64,000 nt of DNA from Paenibacillus sp. FSL W8-0186 (GTDB lineage Bacteria; Bacillota; Bacilli; Paenibacillales; Paenibacillaceae), in assembly GCF_037969765.1 (NCBI RefSeq), contig NZ_CP150207.1, positions 2,466,001 to 2,530,000 on the forward strand, in the 5' to 3' direction. Under the pieces are notes generated by a model. It saw nothing but the letters and a program-made list of their open reading frames with translations, was not told the DNA's origin and made no database searches. This document shows, one piece after another, positions 8,542 to 19,214 of this stretch; the stretch's first letter is position 1, and each line of letters starts with the position of its first letter. The position numbers and the translations under genes were made by a program.

Positions 8542-11500
8542 ATGACCGCAGTTGGGGAGAAGAGACAACGGCTGGAGTTGTTAATGCAGCAAGCGGAAAT
8601 GCCTGCTGGTTTGACCGATCCATATTTCCTAGACGGATGGATTGAGCAGGTGGAAGTAAGCCGAAGCAACCGGGAATGGAAGATTGCCATCGGCAAAGAA
8701 TCACTCGTGCCTGCCCAGGCTTATCGTACTTTTTGTTTGCGTGTGAAGGAACGGCTGGAGCATATCGCGCAAATTTCGTTCGAGTTCCGATATGGGAAGG
8801 ATGTATCCGCAGCTGATATCGTGTCGGAGTACTGGAAGCTCTTTATCGAGTGGGTGCAGCGGGAAGTGCCGTCCGCCAATGGCTGGATGGCCCGGGCGAT
8901 TTGCGAGACTGAGGGCGATCTGGTGACGATTACGTTCAGCGATGCGATGGCCCTTGAACTGGCCAAAAAGAAAAATATCGATCGTTATATTGTATCTTTC
9001 TACGAAACGTATTTTATTTTGAAGCTTCGCGTAAAGCTGCAGACTGGGGAGAATAGTGCCGAAGCATTTGAAGAATTCCAGCAGCGTATCGTTGAGGAAG
9101 AGCGCGAAGTGATTCAGCAAATGATGGAGAGCATGGCAATGGAAGCTCCGCCCGAAGAGGACGAAGGCGAAGTCGTCAAGCTTCAGATCGGATACGATAT
9201 CAAAGAGCAGCCGGTTCCGCTTCAGGAAATACAGGATGAGGAGAAGAAGATTACGATTCAGGGCGTGATTTTTGGATTGGATCGTAAGGAGCTGCGCAAC
9301 GGGAACACATTGTTTATTTTCAATTTGACGGATTATACCGATTCATTGCAAATGAAGCTGTTCGCCAAAAATAAGGAAGATCTGAAAATCATGAACCAGC
9401 TGGCCAACGGCAAGTGGATCAGGGCCCGCGGCCGGGTGGAAATGGATCGCTTTATGCCTGTGCCGGAGCTGGTCATGATCCCTTCTGACGTAAATGAAGT
9501 GACCGCTCCGCCAAGCCGGAAGGACAACGCACCAGAGAAGCGCGTCGAGTTCCACCTGCATTCGACCATGAGCACGATGGATGCGGTAACTCCAATTGGC
9601 GAATATATCAAAACAGCGGCCAAATGGGGCCATAAGGCGATTGCCGTTACTGATCATGGCGGCATTCAAAGTTATCCGGAGGCTGTTAAAGCAGCAAGCA
9701 AGCATGGAATCAAAATGATTTACGGGCTAGAGGCGAACGTGGTCAATGATAATGTTGCCGTCGTCCTTCATCCGCGTCCGGATGACTTGAAGAGCGCTAC
9801 ATATATCGTATTCGATATCGAGACGACAGGCTTGTCGGTAACGCAGAACAAAATCATCGAAATTGCCGCGGTCAAAATGGTGGAAGGCAAGGAAGTCGAC
9901 CGTTATGCTACGTTCGTAAATCCCCATGTGCGCATCCCTTACAATATTCAGCAATTGACGAATATTAACGATGACATGGTCAGGGATGCTCCGGACGTAG
10001 AACCTGTGCTGAAGAAATTTGTCGAATTTGTGGGCGATGCCATTCTGGTTGCCCATAACGCCAGATTCGATATCGATTTCGTGAATGCCAAGCTTAAGGA
10101 GCTCGGGCTGCCACCGCTGAACAATCCGGTGCTCGATACGCTGGAGCTGGCCCGGATGCTGTTTCCGACGATGAAGAATCACCGTCTCAACACGCTTGCC
10201 GCCAAATATAAGGTATCGCTCGAGAACCATCACCGAGCGATTGACGATACCTTAGCTCTGGGCGAAATACTAAACGGTCTCCTGGACGACGCGGTCAAGA
10301 TTGAGGGATATAAAACGCTGGATCAGCTTAACGCGAAGGTAGGCAAGGATTTATCTAATGCGCGGCCGTTCCACTGCTGCATCTATGCACTTAATATGAC
10401 CGGGAAGAAGAATTTGTACAAATTGGTCTCCATGTCCCACACGGAGTATTTCAAACGGGTTGCCTGCATTCCGAAGTCGAAGCTTGCCGAGATGAGGGAA
10501 GGTCTTCTGATTTTATCCGGCTGTGAGAAGGGCGAGTTCTTTGAGACAGTTCTGAATAAATCAGTAGAGGAAGCCGAGCAAGTGGCGGAATTTTATGATG
10601 TGCTGGAAATTCAGCCGCTCACGATGTACATGCATCTTGTTGAGAAGGGGCTGGTAGGGAGTGTTCAGGAGCTGGAGACGGCGCTGCGCAAAATTTGCGA
10701 AATCGGCTTCAAGCTTGGCAAACCGGTTGTGGCTACCGGCAACGTTCACTACCTAGATCCTCGCGACAAAATATACAGGGATATTACGATCCACGGCATT
10801 ACGGGGTTTAGCCCGCTTAAGGATATCCGCAAGCCGGATGCTCATTTCCGGACGACCGAAGAAATGCTGGAGGAATTCCAATTTCTTGGAGAAGAGAAGG
10901 CATATGAGGTCGTGGTGAAAAATACGTCGGAGTTGGCCGATACTTTTGAAGACCTGGAGCTGTTCCCGGATAAGCTGTTCACTCCGATTCTTGAAGGGGC
11001 CGATGAGGAAATTCGCAATACTTGCTACGAGACCGCTAGATCGATTTATGGCGAGGATTTGCCGGAGGTTGTCGTTCAGCGTCTAGAAAAGGAACTGGAG
11101 CCGATCATTAAATACGGCTTCTCGGCCAACTACCTGATTTCCGAGCGGCTCGTTAAAAAATCGAACAGAGACGGTTACCTGGTGGGCTCCCGGGGTTCAG
11201 TCGGTTCCTCCGTAGTGGCAACGTTCCTCGGGATATCGGAGGTTAATCCGCTTCCAGCGCATTATATCTGTCTGAACCCAGAGTGTAAGTATAGCGAATG
11301 GTTCTTGGACGGAAGCGTGCCGAGCGGATTCGATCTTCCGGACAAGCCGTGTCCAAAATGCGGCGAAAAGTTGAAGGGCGAAGGCCAGGACATTCCTTTC
11401 GAGACGTTTCTCGGGTTTAAGGGGGACAAGGTTCCCGATATTGACTTGAACTTCTCGGGGGAATATCAGCCGCATGCCCACAACTATACGAAAGAGCTGT

Positions 11501-12858
11501 TTGGGGAGAAAAGCGTGTTCCGGGCTGGAACGATCGGCACGGTAGCTGAGAAAACGGCGTTCGGTTTCGCCAAGAAATATGAGGAAGAGCATCATAAGCA
11601 GTGGCGCGGCGCCGAGCTGAACCGGCTAGCAGCCGGATGTACGGGTGTGAAGCGAAGCACGGGCCAGCATCCCGGCGGGATCGTCGTCGTTCCGGATTAT
11701 ATCGAGGTCGAGGACATTACGCCGGTGCAATTTCCTGCGGATGATGTCAATGCCGAATGGAAGACGACGCATTTTGATTATCACGCCTTCGACGCGAACC
11801 TGCTGAAGCTCGATATTCTCGGACACGATGATCCGACGATGATGCGGATGCTCCAGGATTTGACCGGCGTCGATCCGACGACGATTCCGATGAATGATCC
11901 GAAGGTCATGAGCATGTTCAACTCTACCGAGGCGCTCGGGGTTACTCCGGAGCAAATTCGCACCCCTGTAGCGACGTATGGCGTTCCGGAGATGGGGACG
12001 AAGTTTGTGCGTCAGATGCTAATCGAATCGCAGCCATCTTCGTTTGCCGACCTTCTACAAATTTCGGGGTTGTCCCATGGTACGGGAGTATGGCTGGGCA
12101 ACGCCCAGGAACTGATCAAGAATGGGACATGCAACATTAAGACGGTTATCGGTTGTCGGGACGATATCATGCTGTATCTGATCTACAAAGCTGGTATGGA
12201 TGCTGGCTTGGCGTTTAAAATTACGGAGAGCGTACGTAAAGGGAAGGGTCTGACCCAAGAGTGGATTGATGAGATGAAGAGATGCAAAGTGCCGCAATGG
12301 TATATAGACTCCTGTCTTAAAATCCAATACATGTTCCCGAAGGCGCACGCTGCCGCATATGTTATTTCGGCGGTGCGAACCGCATACTTCAAGCTGTATC
12401 ATCCGATAGAATACTATGCGACGTATTTCTCAGTGCGCGGTGAAGACTTCGACATTGAGCTATTTTGCCAAGGGTATGAAGCGATCTATCGCAAAATTGA
12501 AGAAATCGAGCAAAAGGGCTTCCAGGCGCTGCCGAAGGAACGGAACATGCTGCCGATCCTGGAAATGGCGCTGGAAATGACGGCCCGCGGCTTCCGCTTC
12601 AAGAGCATCGATCTTTACCGCTCCGACGCAACGCGCTTTATCGTAGACGGCGATGCCTTGATCCCTCCGTTTTCCGCGCTTGCGGGAATCGGCGATAATG
12701 CGGCCAAAAATATCGCCGCTGCGAAGGAGCAGGGGGAATTCCTGTCGATCGAGGATTTCCAGCAGAAATCCAAAGCATCAAAAACGGTGGTGGAGCTGCT
12801 CGGTTCGATGGGATGCTTCCGGGGGCTTCCCGAAAGCAACCAGCTTTCCCTGTTTTAA
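8542..12858 (+). CDS. polC: DNA polymerase III, PolC-type catalytic subunit
   Basis: Main replicative polymerase of low-GC Gram-positives, with a built-in proofreading exonuclease; 1438 residues, as expected. Domains in order: N-terminal domains (to about 225), OB fold (about 240-330), split PHP domain beginning EFHLHSTMSTMDAVTPIG, DEDDh exonuclease inserted near residue 420 (FDIETTGLS; HRAIDDTLA), a four-cysteine zinc finger (CLNPECKYSEW ... CPKCGEKL, about residues 912-948), then the palm with the catalytic DIDLNFSGE and fingers. ATG at 8542 follows AGGGGGAGG closely; an ATG at 8521 lies before this SD. No terminator is visible after it before the rimP promoter. Confidence 0.98.
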   Translation: MTAVGEKRQRLELLMQQAEMPAGLTDPYFLDGWIEQVEVSRSNREWKIAIGKESLVPAQAYRTFCLRVKERLEHIAQISFEFRYGKDVSAADIVSEYWKLFIEWVQREVPSANGWMARAICETEGDLVTITFSDAMALELAKKKNIDRYIVSFYETYFILKLRVKLQTGENSAEAFEEFQQRIVEEEREVIQQMMESMAMEAPPEEDEGEVVKLQIGYDIKEQPVPLQEIQDEEKKITIQGVIFGLDRKELRNGNTLFIFNLTDYTDSLQMKLFAKNKEDLKIMNQLANGKWIRARGRVEMDRFMPVPELVMIPSDVNEVTAPPSRKDNAPEKRVEFHLHSTMSTMDAVTPIGEYIKTAAKWGHKAIAVTDHGGIQSYPEAVKAASKHGIKMIYGLEANVVNDNVAVVLHPRPDDLKSATYIVFDIETTGLSVTQNKIIEIAAVKMVEGKEVDRYATFVNPHVRIPYNIQQLTNINDDMVRDAPDVEPVLKKFVEFVGDAILVAHNARFDIDFVNAKLKELGLPPLNNPVLDTLELARMLFPTMKNHRLNTLAAKYKVSLENHHRAIDDTLALGEILNGLLDDAVKIEGYKTLDQLNAKVGKDLSNARPFHCCIYALNMTGKKNLYKLVSMSHTEYFKRVACIPKSKLAEMREGLLILSGCEKGEFFETVLNKSVEEAEQVAEFYDVLEIQPLTMYMHLVEKGLVGSVQELETALRKICEIGFKLGKPVVATGNVHYLDPRDKIYRDITIHGITGFSPLKDIRKPDAHFRTTEEMLEEFQFLGEEKAYEVVVKNTSELADTFEDLELFPDKLFTPILEGADEEIRNTCYETARSIYGEDLPEVVVQRLEKELEPIIKYGFSANYLISERLVKKSNRDGYLVGSRGSVGSSVVATFLGISEVNPLPAHYICLNPECKYSEWFLDGSVPSGFDLPDKPCPKCGEKLKGEGQDIPFETFLGFKGDKVPDIDLNFSGEYQPHAHNYTKELFGEKSVFRAGTIGTVAEKTAFGFAKKYEEEHHKQWRGAELNRLAAGCTGVKRSTGQHPGGIVVVPDYIEVEDITPVQFPADDVNAEWKTTHFDYHAFDANLLKLDILGHDDPTMMRMLQDLTGVDPTTIPMNDPKVMSMFNSTEALGVTPEQIRTPVATYGVPEMGTKFVRQMLIESQPSSFADLLQISGLSHGTGVWLGNAQELIKNGTCNIKTVIGCRDDIMLYLIYKAGMDAGLAFKITESVRKGKGLTQEWIDEMKRCKVPQWYIDSCLKIQYMFPKAHAAAYVISAVRTAYFKLYHPIEYYATYFSVRGEDFDIELFCQGYEAIYRKIEEIEQKGFQALPKERNMLPILEMALEMTARGFRFKSIDLYRSDATRFIVDGDALIPPFSALAGIGDNAAKNIAAAKEQGEFLSIEDFQQKSKASKTVVELLGSMGCFRGLPESNQLSLF

Positions 12859-12908
12859 ATTCCAACCGCACGGCCTAGCTTCAAGTCACTGAAGTAAAGG
12901 TGATTTAC

Positions 12909-12937
12909 TTGTCACTCATGCCGGACTATGTTATAAT
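12909..12937 (+). promoter_or_regulatory. Sigma-A promoter of the rimP-nusA-infB operon
   Basis: TTGTCA (12909-12914) and TATAAT (12932-12937) are separated by an optimal 17 bases. It lies about 100 bases before rimP, so the transcript has a long leader. Confidence 0.85.
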
Positions 12938-12971
12938 TTTTTTGGTAATCATGGAGATAGAGCCGTTGTTT

Positions 12972-12995
12972 AAAGAGTGGGGAAACCCACTCTTT
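12972..12995 (+). promoter_or_regulatory. Leader hairpin in the rimP operon mRNA
   Basis: AAAGAGTGGG (12972-12981) pairs perfectly with CCCACTCTTT (12986-12995) around a GAAA tetraloop. There is no T tract after it (ACTCTTTGG follows), so it is more likely an mRNA-stability or regulatory hairpin than a terminator. Confidence 0.6.
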
Positions 12996-13038
12996 ACTCT
13001 TTGGTATATAGGAATGAAAATGATGGAGGTATGTACGC

Positions 13039-13500
13039 TTGAGCACACCGAAGATCAAAGCGACCGTGGAAGAGATGGTTCTGCCCTTTTTGCAGGAGAA
13101 CGGCTTTGAACTGGTAGACGTGGAATATGTGAAGGAAGGAAGCAATTGGTTTCTGCGCGTCTTCGTTGACAAGGATGGCGGTATCGATATCGATGACTGC
13201 GGCCGGATCAGCGAATATTTGAGCGAGAAGCTGGATGCTGACGATCCAATTCCGTCCGCTTATTTTCTGGAAGTTTCTTCACCTGGGGCGGAGCGTCCGC
13301 TCAAAAAGGCAGAGGATGTAGCCAAAGCCGTAGGGAAGGATGTATTCGTAACTACATATGAACCGGTAGAAGGTCTGAAGGAATTTGAAGGCCGGCTTCT
13401 TTCTTTTGACAATTATGAACTGGTCATTGCCGTAGGAAAGAAGAATTATGCCATTCCATATAACAAAGTTGCCAGCGCAAGGTTGGCCATCATTTTTTAA
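13039..13500 (+). CDS. rimP: Ribosome maturation factor RimP
   Basis: A 153-residue RimP (YlxS), needed for 30S maturation; it acts early on assembly around S12. Family features are the N-terminal alpha/beta domain ([31 protein letters not shown]), the conserved [13 protein letters not shown] motif near the domain boundary, and the C-terminal SH3-like domain. The start is TTG at 13039, preceded by GGAGGT. It is the first gene of the operon that continues with nusA, as in B. subtilis. Confidence 0.96.
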   Translation: MSTPKIKATVEEMVLPFLQENGFELVDVEYVKEGSNWFLRVFVDKDGGIDIDDCGRISEYLSEKLDADDPIPSAYFLEVSSPGAERPLKKAEDVAKAVGKDVFVTTYEPVEGLKEFEGRLLSFDNYELVIAVGKKNYAIPYNKVASARLAIIF

Positions 13501-13539
13501 TGACCTGAACGGGAAGATGAAAGGGGGAACTTGAGGCAG

Positions 13540-14637
13540 ATGAGTATGGATTTTATTGAAGCCTTAAATGAGTTGGAAAGGGAGAAAGGAATCAGCAAGG
13601 ACATTTTGTTCGAAGCGATCGAAGCAGCTCTGATTTCCAGCTACAAACGCAATTTTAACACGGCACAGAACGTTCGCGTCGATATGAATCGCCACACCGG
13701 GGCAATTAAAGTATTTGCCCGCAAGCTGGTTGTCGAAGAAGTGCTGGATCCCCGGACGGAAATTTCACTGTCGGCCGCCCGTGAGATTAATCCAAGCTTT
13801 CAATTGGACGATATTTCCGAGATCGAGGTCACGCCTCGCGATTTCGGGCGCATCGCTGCACAGACAGCTAAGCAAGTTGTGACCCAGCGTATCCGCGAAG
13901 CAGAGCGGGGATTGATTTACAACGCATTTATCGAGAAGGAAGAGGATATCGTTACGGGGATCGTGCAGCGTCAGGATCAACGCAACGTGTATGTGGATCT
14001 GGGCAAAATCGAGGCCCATCTTCCGCTGAATGAACTCATGCCTAACGAGAAGTTCAAGCATGGCGACCGGATCAAGGCGTACATCACGAAAGTAGAGAAT
14101 ACGACCAAGGGGCCGCAAATTCTGCTATCCCGCACGCATCCGGGACTGCTGAAGCGTCTGTTCGAGCTTGAAGTGCCGGAGATATTTGACGGCGTCGTTG
14201 AGATTCGCTCCGTAGCGCGTGAAGCTGGATTCCGTTCCAAAATCGCGGTTTACTCCCGCAATAGCGAAGTGGATCCGGTTGGCTCTTGCGTAGGCCCTAA
14301 GGGGACTCGCGTCCAAACAATCGTGAACGAGCTTCGCGGTGAGAAAATCGATATCGTGCGTTATTCCGAGAATGTTGAGGAATATGTAGCTAACGCGCTT
14401 AGCCCTTCGAAGGTGCTGGAAGTTCAGGTATTCGAAGAGGAGAAGATGGCCCGGGTGATCGTTCCCGATTACCAGCTTTCGCTCGCTATCGGTATTAAAG
14501 GACAGAATGCGCGTCTTGCAGCGAAGCTGACGGGATGGAAGATCGACATTAAGAGCGAGAGTCAAGCGGAAGAGGAATTTGGAAGAGAGAAGACCGATTC
14601 TGGCGAAATGCCGCAGGATTCCGTCTCCGTCGATTAA
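13540..14637 (+). CDS. nusA: Transcription termination/antitermination factor NusA
   Basis: RNA polymerase-bound factor controlling pausing and termination. About 365 residues, in order: N-terminal RNAP-binding domain ([19 protein letters not shown]), S1 domain (about 135-200), KH1 and KH2 ([18 protein letters not shown] and [19 protein letters not shown]). It lacks the C-terminal acidic repeats of the proteobacterial protein, as normal in Firmicutes. The start is debatable: AAGGGGG at 13521-13527 is 12 bases from ATG 13540 but only 3 from TTG 13531; I take ATG 13540. It is co-transcribed with rimP and followed by rnpM. Confidence 0.96.
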   Translation: MSMDFIEALNELEREKGISKDILFEAIEAALISSYKRNFNTAQNVRVDMNRHTGAIKVFARKLVVEEVLDPRTEISLSAAREINPSFQLDDISEIEVTPRDFGRIAAQTAKQVVTQRIREAERGLIYNAFIEKEEDIVTGIVQRQDQRNVYVDLGKIEAHLPLNELMPNEKFKHGDRIKAYITKVENTTKGPQILLSRTHPGLLKRLFELEVPEIFDGVVEIRSVAREAGFRSKIAVYSRNSEVDPVGSCVGPKGTRVQTIVNELRGEKIDIVRYSENVEEYVANALSPSKVLEVQVFEEEKMARVIVPDYQLSLAIGIKGQNARLAAKLTGWKIDIKSESQAEEEFGREKTDSGEMPQDSVSVD

Positions 14638-14677
14638 CTTCAACCTCTAATGCAAGTATGTAAGGGGGGCGATGGAA

Positions 14678-14992
14678 ATGAAGCCTAGAAAGATTCCGCT
14701 GCGCAAATGCGTGGCTTGTAACGAAATGAAGCCCAAGAAATCGCTGATTCGCGTCGTTCGTTCTCCCGAGGGAGAGGTATCGATTGATTTGACCGGCAAA
14801 AAATCTGGCCGCGGCGCTTATTTATGCGGCCAAGCGTCCTGCTTCAAACTGGCTCATAAGAACCGGGCTTTGGACAGGGCGCTGAAATCTCCGGTGGGCG
14901 CGGAGGTTTATGAGCAATTGGCACGGGACTTCCTTGCGGTCGAGGATGAGTTCATTGCTGAACGCGACCGGGAAGAGGATGCGGATGAGTAA
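14678..14992 (+). CDS. rnpM: RnpM (YlxR family) RNA-binding protein
   Basis: A small basic protein of 104 residues from the YlxR family (DUF448), recently described as a modulator of RNase P. The signature is RKCVACNEMKPKKSLIRVVR followed by GKKSGRGAYLC, a conserved basic surface. ATG at 14678 is favoured, 8 bases after GGGGGG; the ATG at 14672 is only 2 bases from it. Its end overlaps the next gene by 8 bases. It sits between nusA and infB, the standard Firmicute position. Confidence 0.92.
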   Translation: MKPRKIPLRKCVACNEMKPKKSLIRVVRSPEGEVSIDLTGKKSGRGAYLCGQASCFKLAHKNRALDRALKSPVGAEVYEQLARDFLAVEDEFIAERDREEDADE

Positions 14993-15308
14993 GGTGCTGT
15001 CCGGGCTTGGCCTAGCGATGCGGGCAGGCAAAGTAGTTACCGGGGACGAGAGCGTTCTTAAGGCAGTTCGCTCCGGGGAGGCTAGTCTTGTAATCGTTGC
15101 AGAGGATGCGTCGGAGAATGCCCGCAAGAAATTTCGCGACAAGTGCGCAACCTATAAAATTCCACTGATCATCGGATTCGGCCGTGAAGAGCTTGGCTCT
15201 AGCGTCGGCAAGCCGGAACGGGTCGTTCTGGCTCTGATCGATCAGGGATTTGCCGATATGATTCGGAAAACGATCGTGAAAACGTCGGAGGTGGAGTATA
15301 TTGAGTAA
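14985..15308 (+). CDS. rplGA: L7Ae-family ribosomal protein (YlxQ)
   Basis: A 107-residue protein of the L7Ae/L30e/S12e fold, which binds kink-turn RNA. The family pattern is [20 protein letters not shown] near the N-terminus, then the hydrophobic strand [10 protein letters not shown] and [21 protein letters not shown] 14985 is taken with GGAAGAGG 6 bases upstream; ATG 14979 is an alternative. It overlaps rnpM by 8 bases and infB by 8 bases, so the three are translationally coupled. Its exact role is not settled in any species. Confidence 0.9.
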   Translation: MSKVLSGLGLAMRAGKVVTGDESVLKAVRSGEASLVIVAEDASENARKKFRDKCATYKIPLIIGFGREELGSSVGKPERVVLALIDQGFADMIRKTIVKTSEVEYIE

Positions 15309-17850
15309 ACAAGAGAACAAAGATAAGCTCAGGGTATATGAATATGCGAAGTCGCTCAATATGAGCAGTAAGGAAATTATTACAATTCTTAAGCGGTTGA
15401 ACATTCCGGTCAATAACCACATGAGTGTGATGGAGAATGATGCTGTAACACGGGTAGAGCAGTTTTTCAAAGATATTAAGAGCAATGCCGCTGCCAAAAG
15501 GGAAGGTTCCGAGCCTGTGAAATCTCCTGCCAAATCGTCGGCTCCCGCTTCCGCAGGAGGAAGTCAATCGCCGAAAACCGGGACCGGTACGAATGCCGGT
15601 CAGCGTGAAGATCAAGGGCAGAGCCTTAGAACCAGCAGCAGCGGATCAAGCAACACCAAAAATCAACAAGAAAAGCAGGTAAGTATGAATAATAGAACAA
15701 ATAACGCAAATACATCCTCCTCGGGAGGAGCACAAGCAACGCAGGAAAGAAATAACCGTCCAAGCGGCGGACATCAGCAGGGGAATCGCAATAATTCCCA
15801 GGGTAACCGGGGTTCCCAGCAAGCTGGCGGACAACGTTCAAACGCCGGTTCAAGCGGCCCGCGGGCGGGACAGGGCACAGGCCATGCATCGTCCCAAGGG
15901 AACCGCAATCAAGCTTCGGCGCCACGCCAGGAGAATTCTAACAAGGATAATGCCCGCAAAGGGAATAATAATAACAGACCAGGTCAAAGACGTTTTGACG
16001 ATAACAGACCGGGGAATTTCAAGAATAACCGCGGCGGTAAAGGCGGCAGAGGTGGTAAAGGTGCTCCGCAGCCGCCTCGCGAGAAAATTGACAACACACC
16101 GAAGAAAATTATTGTTCGCGGCAACATGACTGTTGGCGAAGCAGCCAAGCTTCTGCATAAGGACGCTTCCGAAGTTATCAAGAAGCTCATCATGCTCGGC
16201 GTCATGGCGACGATCAACCAAGAGCTGGACATTGATACGATTCTCCTGCTCGCCGGTGACTTCGGCGTAGAGGTTGAAGTGAAAATTCCGGTTGAGGAAG
16301 ATCGTTTCGAGACCGTCGAAGAGAACGATGATGAGGCGGATTTGAGAGAACGTCCTCCAGTTGTAACGATTATGGGACACGTCGACCATGGTAAGACGAC
16401 GCTTCTCGACGCCATTCGTTCGACAAATGTCAGCAGCGGCGAGGCTGGCGGTATTACCCAGCATATTGGTGCTTACCAGGTAGAGATTAATAATAAAAAG
16501 ATTACGTTCCTGGATACTCCGGGGCACGAAGCGTTTACGGCGATGCGTGCCCGCGGTGCCCAATTAACAGATATTACTATTATCGTCGTCGCGGCAGACG
16601 ACGGCGTCATGCCGCAAACGGTGGAAGCGGTCAACCACGCCAAAGCTGCTGGCCTGCCGATTATCGTGGCTGTCAACAAGATCGACAAGCCGACGGCCAA
16701 TCCAGATAAAGTGAAGCAGGAACTGACGGAGTATGGTCTCGTTCCAGAGGAGTGGGGCGGAGATACGATCTTCGTCAACGTATCCGCGAAGCAAAGAATG
16801 GGATTGGAAGATTTGCTGGAAATGATTCTTCTCGTAGCGGAAGTTAATGAATATAAAGCGAATCCGGAAAAACGCGCGCGCGGTGCGGTTATCGAGGCCG
16901 AGCTGGACAAGAGCCGCGGACCGGTTGCCCGCGTGCTCGTGCAGCACGGTACGCTGAAAGTCGGCGATGCGTTCGTAGCTGGTAACTGCTTTGGCCGTAT
17001 CCGGGCTATGGTCAATGATAAAGGCCGCCGCATCAAGGAAGCCGGGCCGTCCACACCGGTAGAAATTACAGGCTTAACGGAAGTACCGCTGGCTGGCGAT
17101 CCGTTCATGGTATTCGAGGACGAGCGCAAAGCCCGTTCCATTGCCGAGAAGCGCGCCATTACCCATCGCCAATCCGAGCTGGGCGGCAATACGCGCGTTA
17201 CGCTCGATGATTTGTTCCGCCATATCAAGGAAGGCGAGATCAAAGATCTTAACGTCATCATTAAGGCAGACGTGCAAGGCTCTGTAGAGGCGCTTAAAGG
17301 CTCCTTGGAGAAAATCGAAGTGGAAGGCGTACGCGTGAAAATCATTCACAGCGGTGCAGGCGCCATCACGGAATCTGACATCATCCTTGCAGCTGCTTCC
17401 AATGCGATCGTAATCGGCTTCAACGTTCGTCCGGATAACCAGACGAAGGCGACGGCCGAGCAGGAGAAGGTGGATATTCGTCTCCACCGCGTCATCTATA
17501 AAGCGATCGAAGAAATCGAGCAGGCGATGAAAGGGATGCTTGATCCTGAATATAAAGAAGTTGTCATTGGTCATGCCGAAGTTCGCGATACGTTCAAGCT
17601 TAGCCGCGTAGGCACGATTGCGGGCTGTATGGTAACTTCCGGTAAAATTACGCGCAATGCCGAAACCCGCCTCATTCGCGACGGAATCGTCGTATATGAA
17701 GGCAAAATCGACTCGCTCAAACGCTTCAAGGACGATGCGAAGGAAGTCGCTCAAGGCTACGAGTGCGGTATTACCCTTGATAACTTTAATGACATTAAAG
17801 AGGGCGACGTCATCGAAGCATTTATTATGGAGGCCGTCGAACGGAAGTAA
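15301..17850 (+). CDS. infB: Translation initiation factor IF-2
   Basis: GTPase that places fMet-tRNA on the 30S subunit and promotes subunit joining; 849 residues. An IF2N domain lies at about residues 8-60. Residues 65-260 are a low-complexity Gly/Asn/Gln/Ser/Arg-rich linker, certainly disordered. A second IF2N-like domain follows (about 268-320). The G domain begins at about residue 357 ([24 protein letters not shown]), then come domains II, III and the fMet-tRNA-binding C2. TTG at 15301 follows GGAGGTGG. An in-frame ATG at 15685 could give a shorter form, as known in B. subtilis, but its SD is weak. Confidence 0.98.
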   Translation: MSKQENKDKLRVYEYAKSLNMSSKEIITILKRLNIPVNNHMSVMENDAVTRVEQFFKDIKSNAAAKREGSEPVKSPAKSSAPASAGGSQSPKTGTGTNAGQREDQGQSLRTSSSGSSNTKNQQEKQVSMNNRTNNANTSSSGGAQATQERNNRPSGGHQQGNRNNSQGNRGSQQAGGQRSNAGSSGPRAGQGTGHASSQGNRNQASAPRQENSNKDNARKGNNNNRPGQRRFDDNRPGNFKNNRGGKGGRGGKGAPQPPREKIDNTPKKIIVRGNMTVGEAAKLLHKDASEVIKKLIMLGVMATINQELDIDTILLLAGDFGVEVEVKIPVEEDRFETVEENDDEADLRERPPVVTIMGHVDHGKTTLLDAIRSTNVSSGEAGGITQHIGAYQVEINNKKITFLDTPGHEAFTAMRARGAQLTDITIIVVAADDGVMPQTVEAVNHAKAAGLPIIVAVNKIDKPTANPDKVKQELTEYGLVPEEWGGDTIFVNVSAKQRMGLEDLLEMILLVAEVNEYKANPEKRARGAVIEAELDKSRGPVARVLVQHGTLKVGDAFVAGNCFGRIRAMVNDKGRRIKEAGPSTPVEITGLTEVPLAGDPFMVFEDERKARSIAEKRAITHRQSELGGNTRVTLDDLFRHIKEGEIKDLNVIIKADVQGSVEALKGSLEKIEVEGVRVKIIHSGAGAITESDIILAAASNAIVIGFNVRPDNQTKATAEQEKVDIRLHRVIYKAIEEIEQAMKGMLDPEYKEVVIGHAEVRDTFKLSRVGTIAGCMVTSGKITRNAETRLIRDGIVVYEGKIDSLKRFKDDAKEVAQGYECGITLDNFNDIKEGDVIEAFIMEAVERK

Positions 17851-17865
17851 GGTGAGGTGACAACA

Positions 17866-18219
17866 ATGGCTAAAAATCGTACTGGCCGCGTAGGCGAACA
17901 GATCAAGAAAGAGCTCAGCCTGCTCATTCAGAATGAGGTCAAGGATCCTCGGATCGGATTTGTCACGGTGACTGGCGTCGACGTGACAAGCGATCTTTCG
18001 CAGGCGAAGGTATACATCAGTGTTTTCGGCGACGAGGAGAAGAAGTCGGAATCGCTGAAAGGGCTGGAGAAAGCAATCGGTTTTCTGCGGACCGAGCTTG
18101 GCAAGCGGATGCGTTTGCGTCACACACCAGAATTGATCTTTAAAGTCGATGAGTCGATTGAATATGGCAGCCGTATTGAGAAGCTGCTTGGCGAGATTAC
18201 GCAAGACGAGGATAAATGA
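17866..18219 (+). CDS. rbfA: Ribosome-binding factor A
   Basis: A 117-residue KH-fold protein that helps final maturation of the 16S rRNA 5' end and cold adaptation. Visible motifs: [44 protein letters not shown], and the [17 protein letters not shown] end block. ATG 17866 is selected, with GAGGTGA just upstream; a GTG at 17857 lies inside the SD. No ylxP gene lies between infB and rbfA, unlike B. subtilis. Confidence 0.96.
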   Translation: MAKNRTGRVGEQIKKELSLLIQNEVKDPRIGFVTVTGVDVTSDLSQAKVYISVFGDEEKKSESLKGLEKAIGFLRTELGKRMRLRHTPELIFKVDESIEYGSRIEKLLGEITQDEDK

Positions 18220-18236
18220 ATTTAAAGGAGACGGCA

Positions 18237-19214
18237 ATGCAGACCAATGAACAGGAGTTCCTACAGGTAGAGCACTTTCTGAAGGATCATGATGATTTCC
18301 TGGTAGTGTCGCATGTACAGCCGGACGGAGATGCAGTCAGTTCCACCCTTGTGGTGGGCTGGCTTCTCTCATGTCTGGGTAAGAATTACGTTATGGTCAA
18401 CGAAGGGCCGATTCCTCAGCGTATGTCGTACCTGCTGCATTCGGATCGCATCATGGATCTGTCAGTGACCCCTCTAGGCAAAACTTATAAACATATTATC
18501 TGTGTTGATTGCGCTGATTTCCGCAGAGTCGGAAAAGCCAGCGAATATTTTGCGCCGGACGCAGAAATTTTGAACATTGATCATCATCCGACTAATGATG
18601 GCTTCGGCGGCATTAACCTTATCGTACCTGAAGCCGCAGCCACGGTTCAGGTGCTGTATGAGCTGGTGAAACGGCTGAAATTCGGGCTCGATCGGGACGT
18701 GGCTACAGCGCTGTATACCGGTCTTTTAACCGATACAGGTGGATTCCGTTATTCCAGCACCTCCCCCAAAGTGATGGCTATCGCATCTGATCTATTGACA
18801 TATGGGGTAGATGGACCGGGATTGTCGCAACTGCTGCTGGAAGAAATGACTTTGGCACAAATTCGGCTGCTGACTAGAGCTTTAAATGGACTGCAGATGA
18901 CAGAGGACGGCAAGATCAGCTGGGTTACGATCGATGACGAGGACATGGAGTTGTCCGGGGCCATCCATGAGGATCTGGAGGGGATTGTGAATTACCCCCG
19001 CAATATTCAAGGCGTTGAGGTTGGCTTGCTGTTCAAGGTGATTGATGATAATGCCGTGAAGGTGAGTATGAGGTCGGCTGGCAAGGTTGACGTAGCAGCT
19101 GTTGCTCAAAGCTTTGGTGGAGGCGGTCATGTTCGTGCCGCAGGAGTACGGATGCAAGGGAGTCTAGACGAGGTTGTCTCGCAGATTGTAGAGCAGGTGA
19201 AGGCCCGATTATGA
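18237..19214 (+). CDS. nrnA: Bifunctional oligoribonuclease / pAp phosphatase NrnA
   Basis: A DHH/DHHA1 phosphoesterase that degrades very short RNA fragments and 3'-phosphoadenosine 5'-phosphate. The metal motifs are SHVQPDGDAVSS, DCADFRR and NIDHHPTND (DHH), and the C-terminal DHHA1 signature is GGGGHVRAAGVRM (about residues 296-308). ATG 18237 is used because AAAGGAG sits 6 bases upstream; ATG 18216 overlaps the end of rbfA and has no SD. Length is 325 residues. Its stop overlaps truB by 4 bases. Confidence 0.95.
   Translation: MQTNEQEFLQVEHFLKDHDDFLVVSHVQPDGDAVSSTLVVGWLLSCLGKNYVMVNEGPIPQRMSYLLHSDRIMDLSVTPLGKTYKHIICVDCADFRRVGKASEYFAPDAEILNIDHHPTNDGFGGINLIVPEAAATVQVLYELVKRLKFGLDRDVATALYTGLLTDTGGFRYSSTSPKVMAIASDLLTYGVDGPGLSQLLLEEMTLAQIRLLTRALNGLQMTEDGKISWVTIDDEDMELSGAIHEDLEGIVNYPRNIQGVEVGLLFKVIDDNAVKVSMRSAGKVDVAAVAQSFGGGGHVRAAGVRMQGSLDEVVSQIVEQVKARL

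Noticed and set aside
17074..18237. Minus-strand frame opposite infB/rbfA
   Set aside because: Spans two real genes on the other strand, no SD and no motif.
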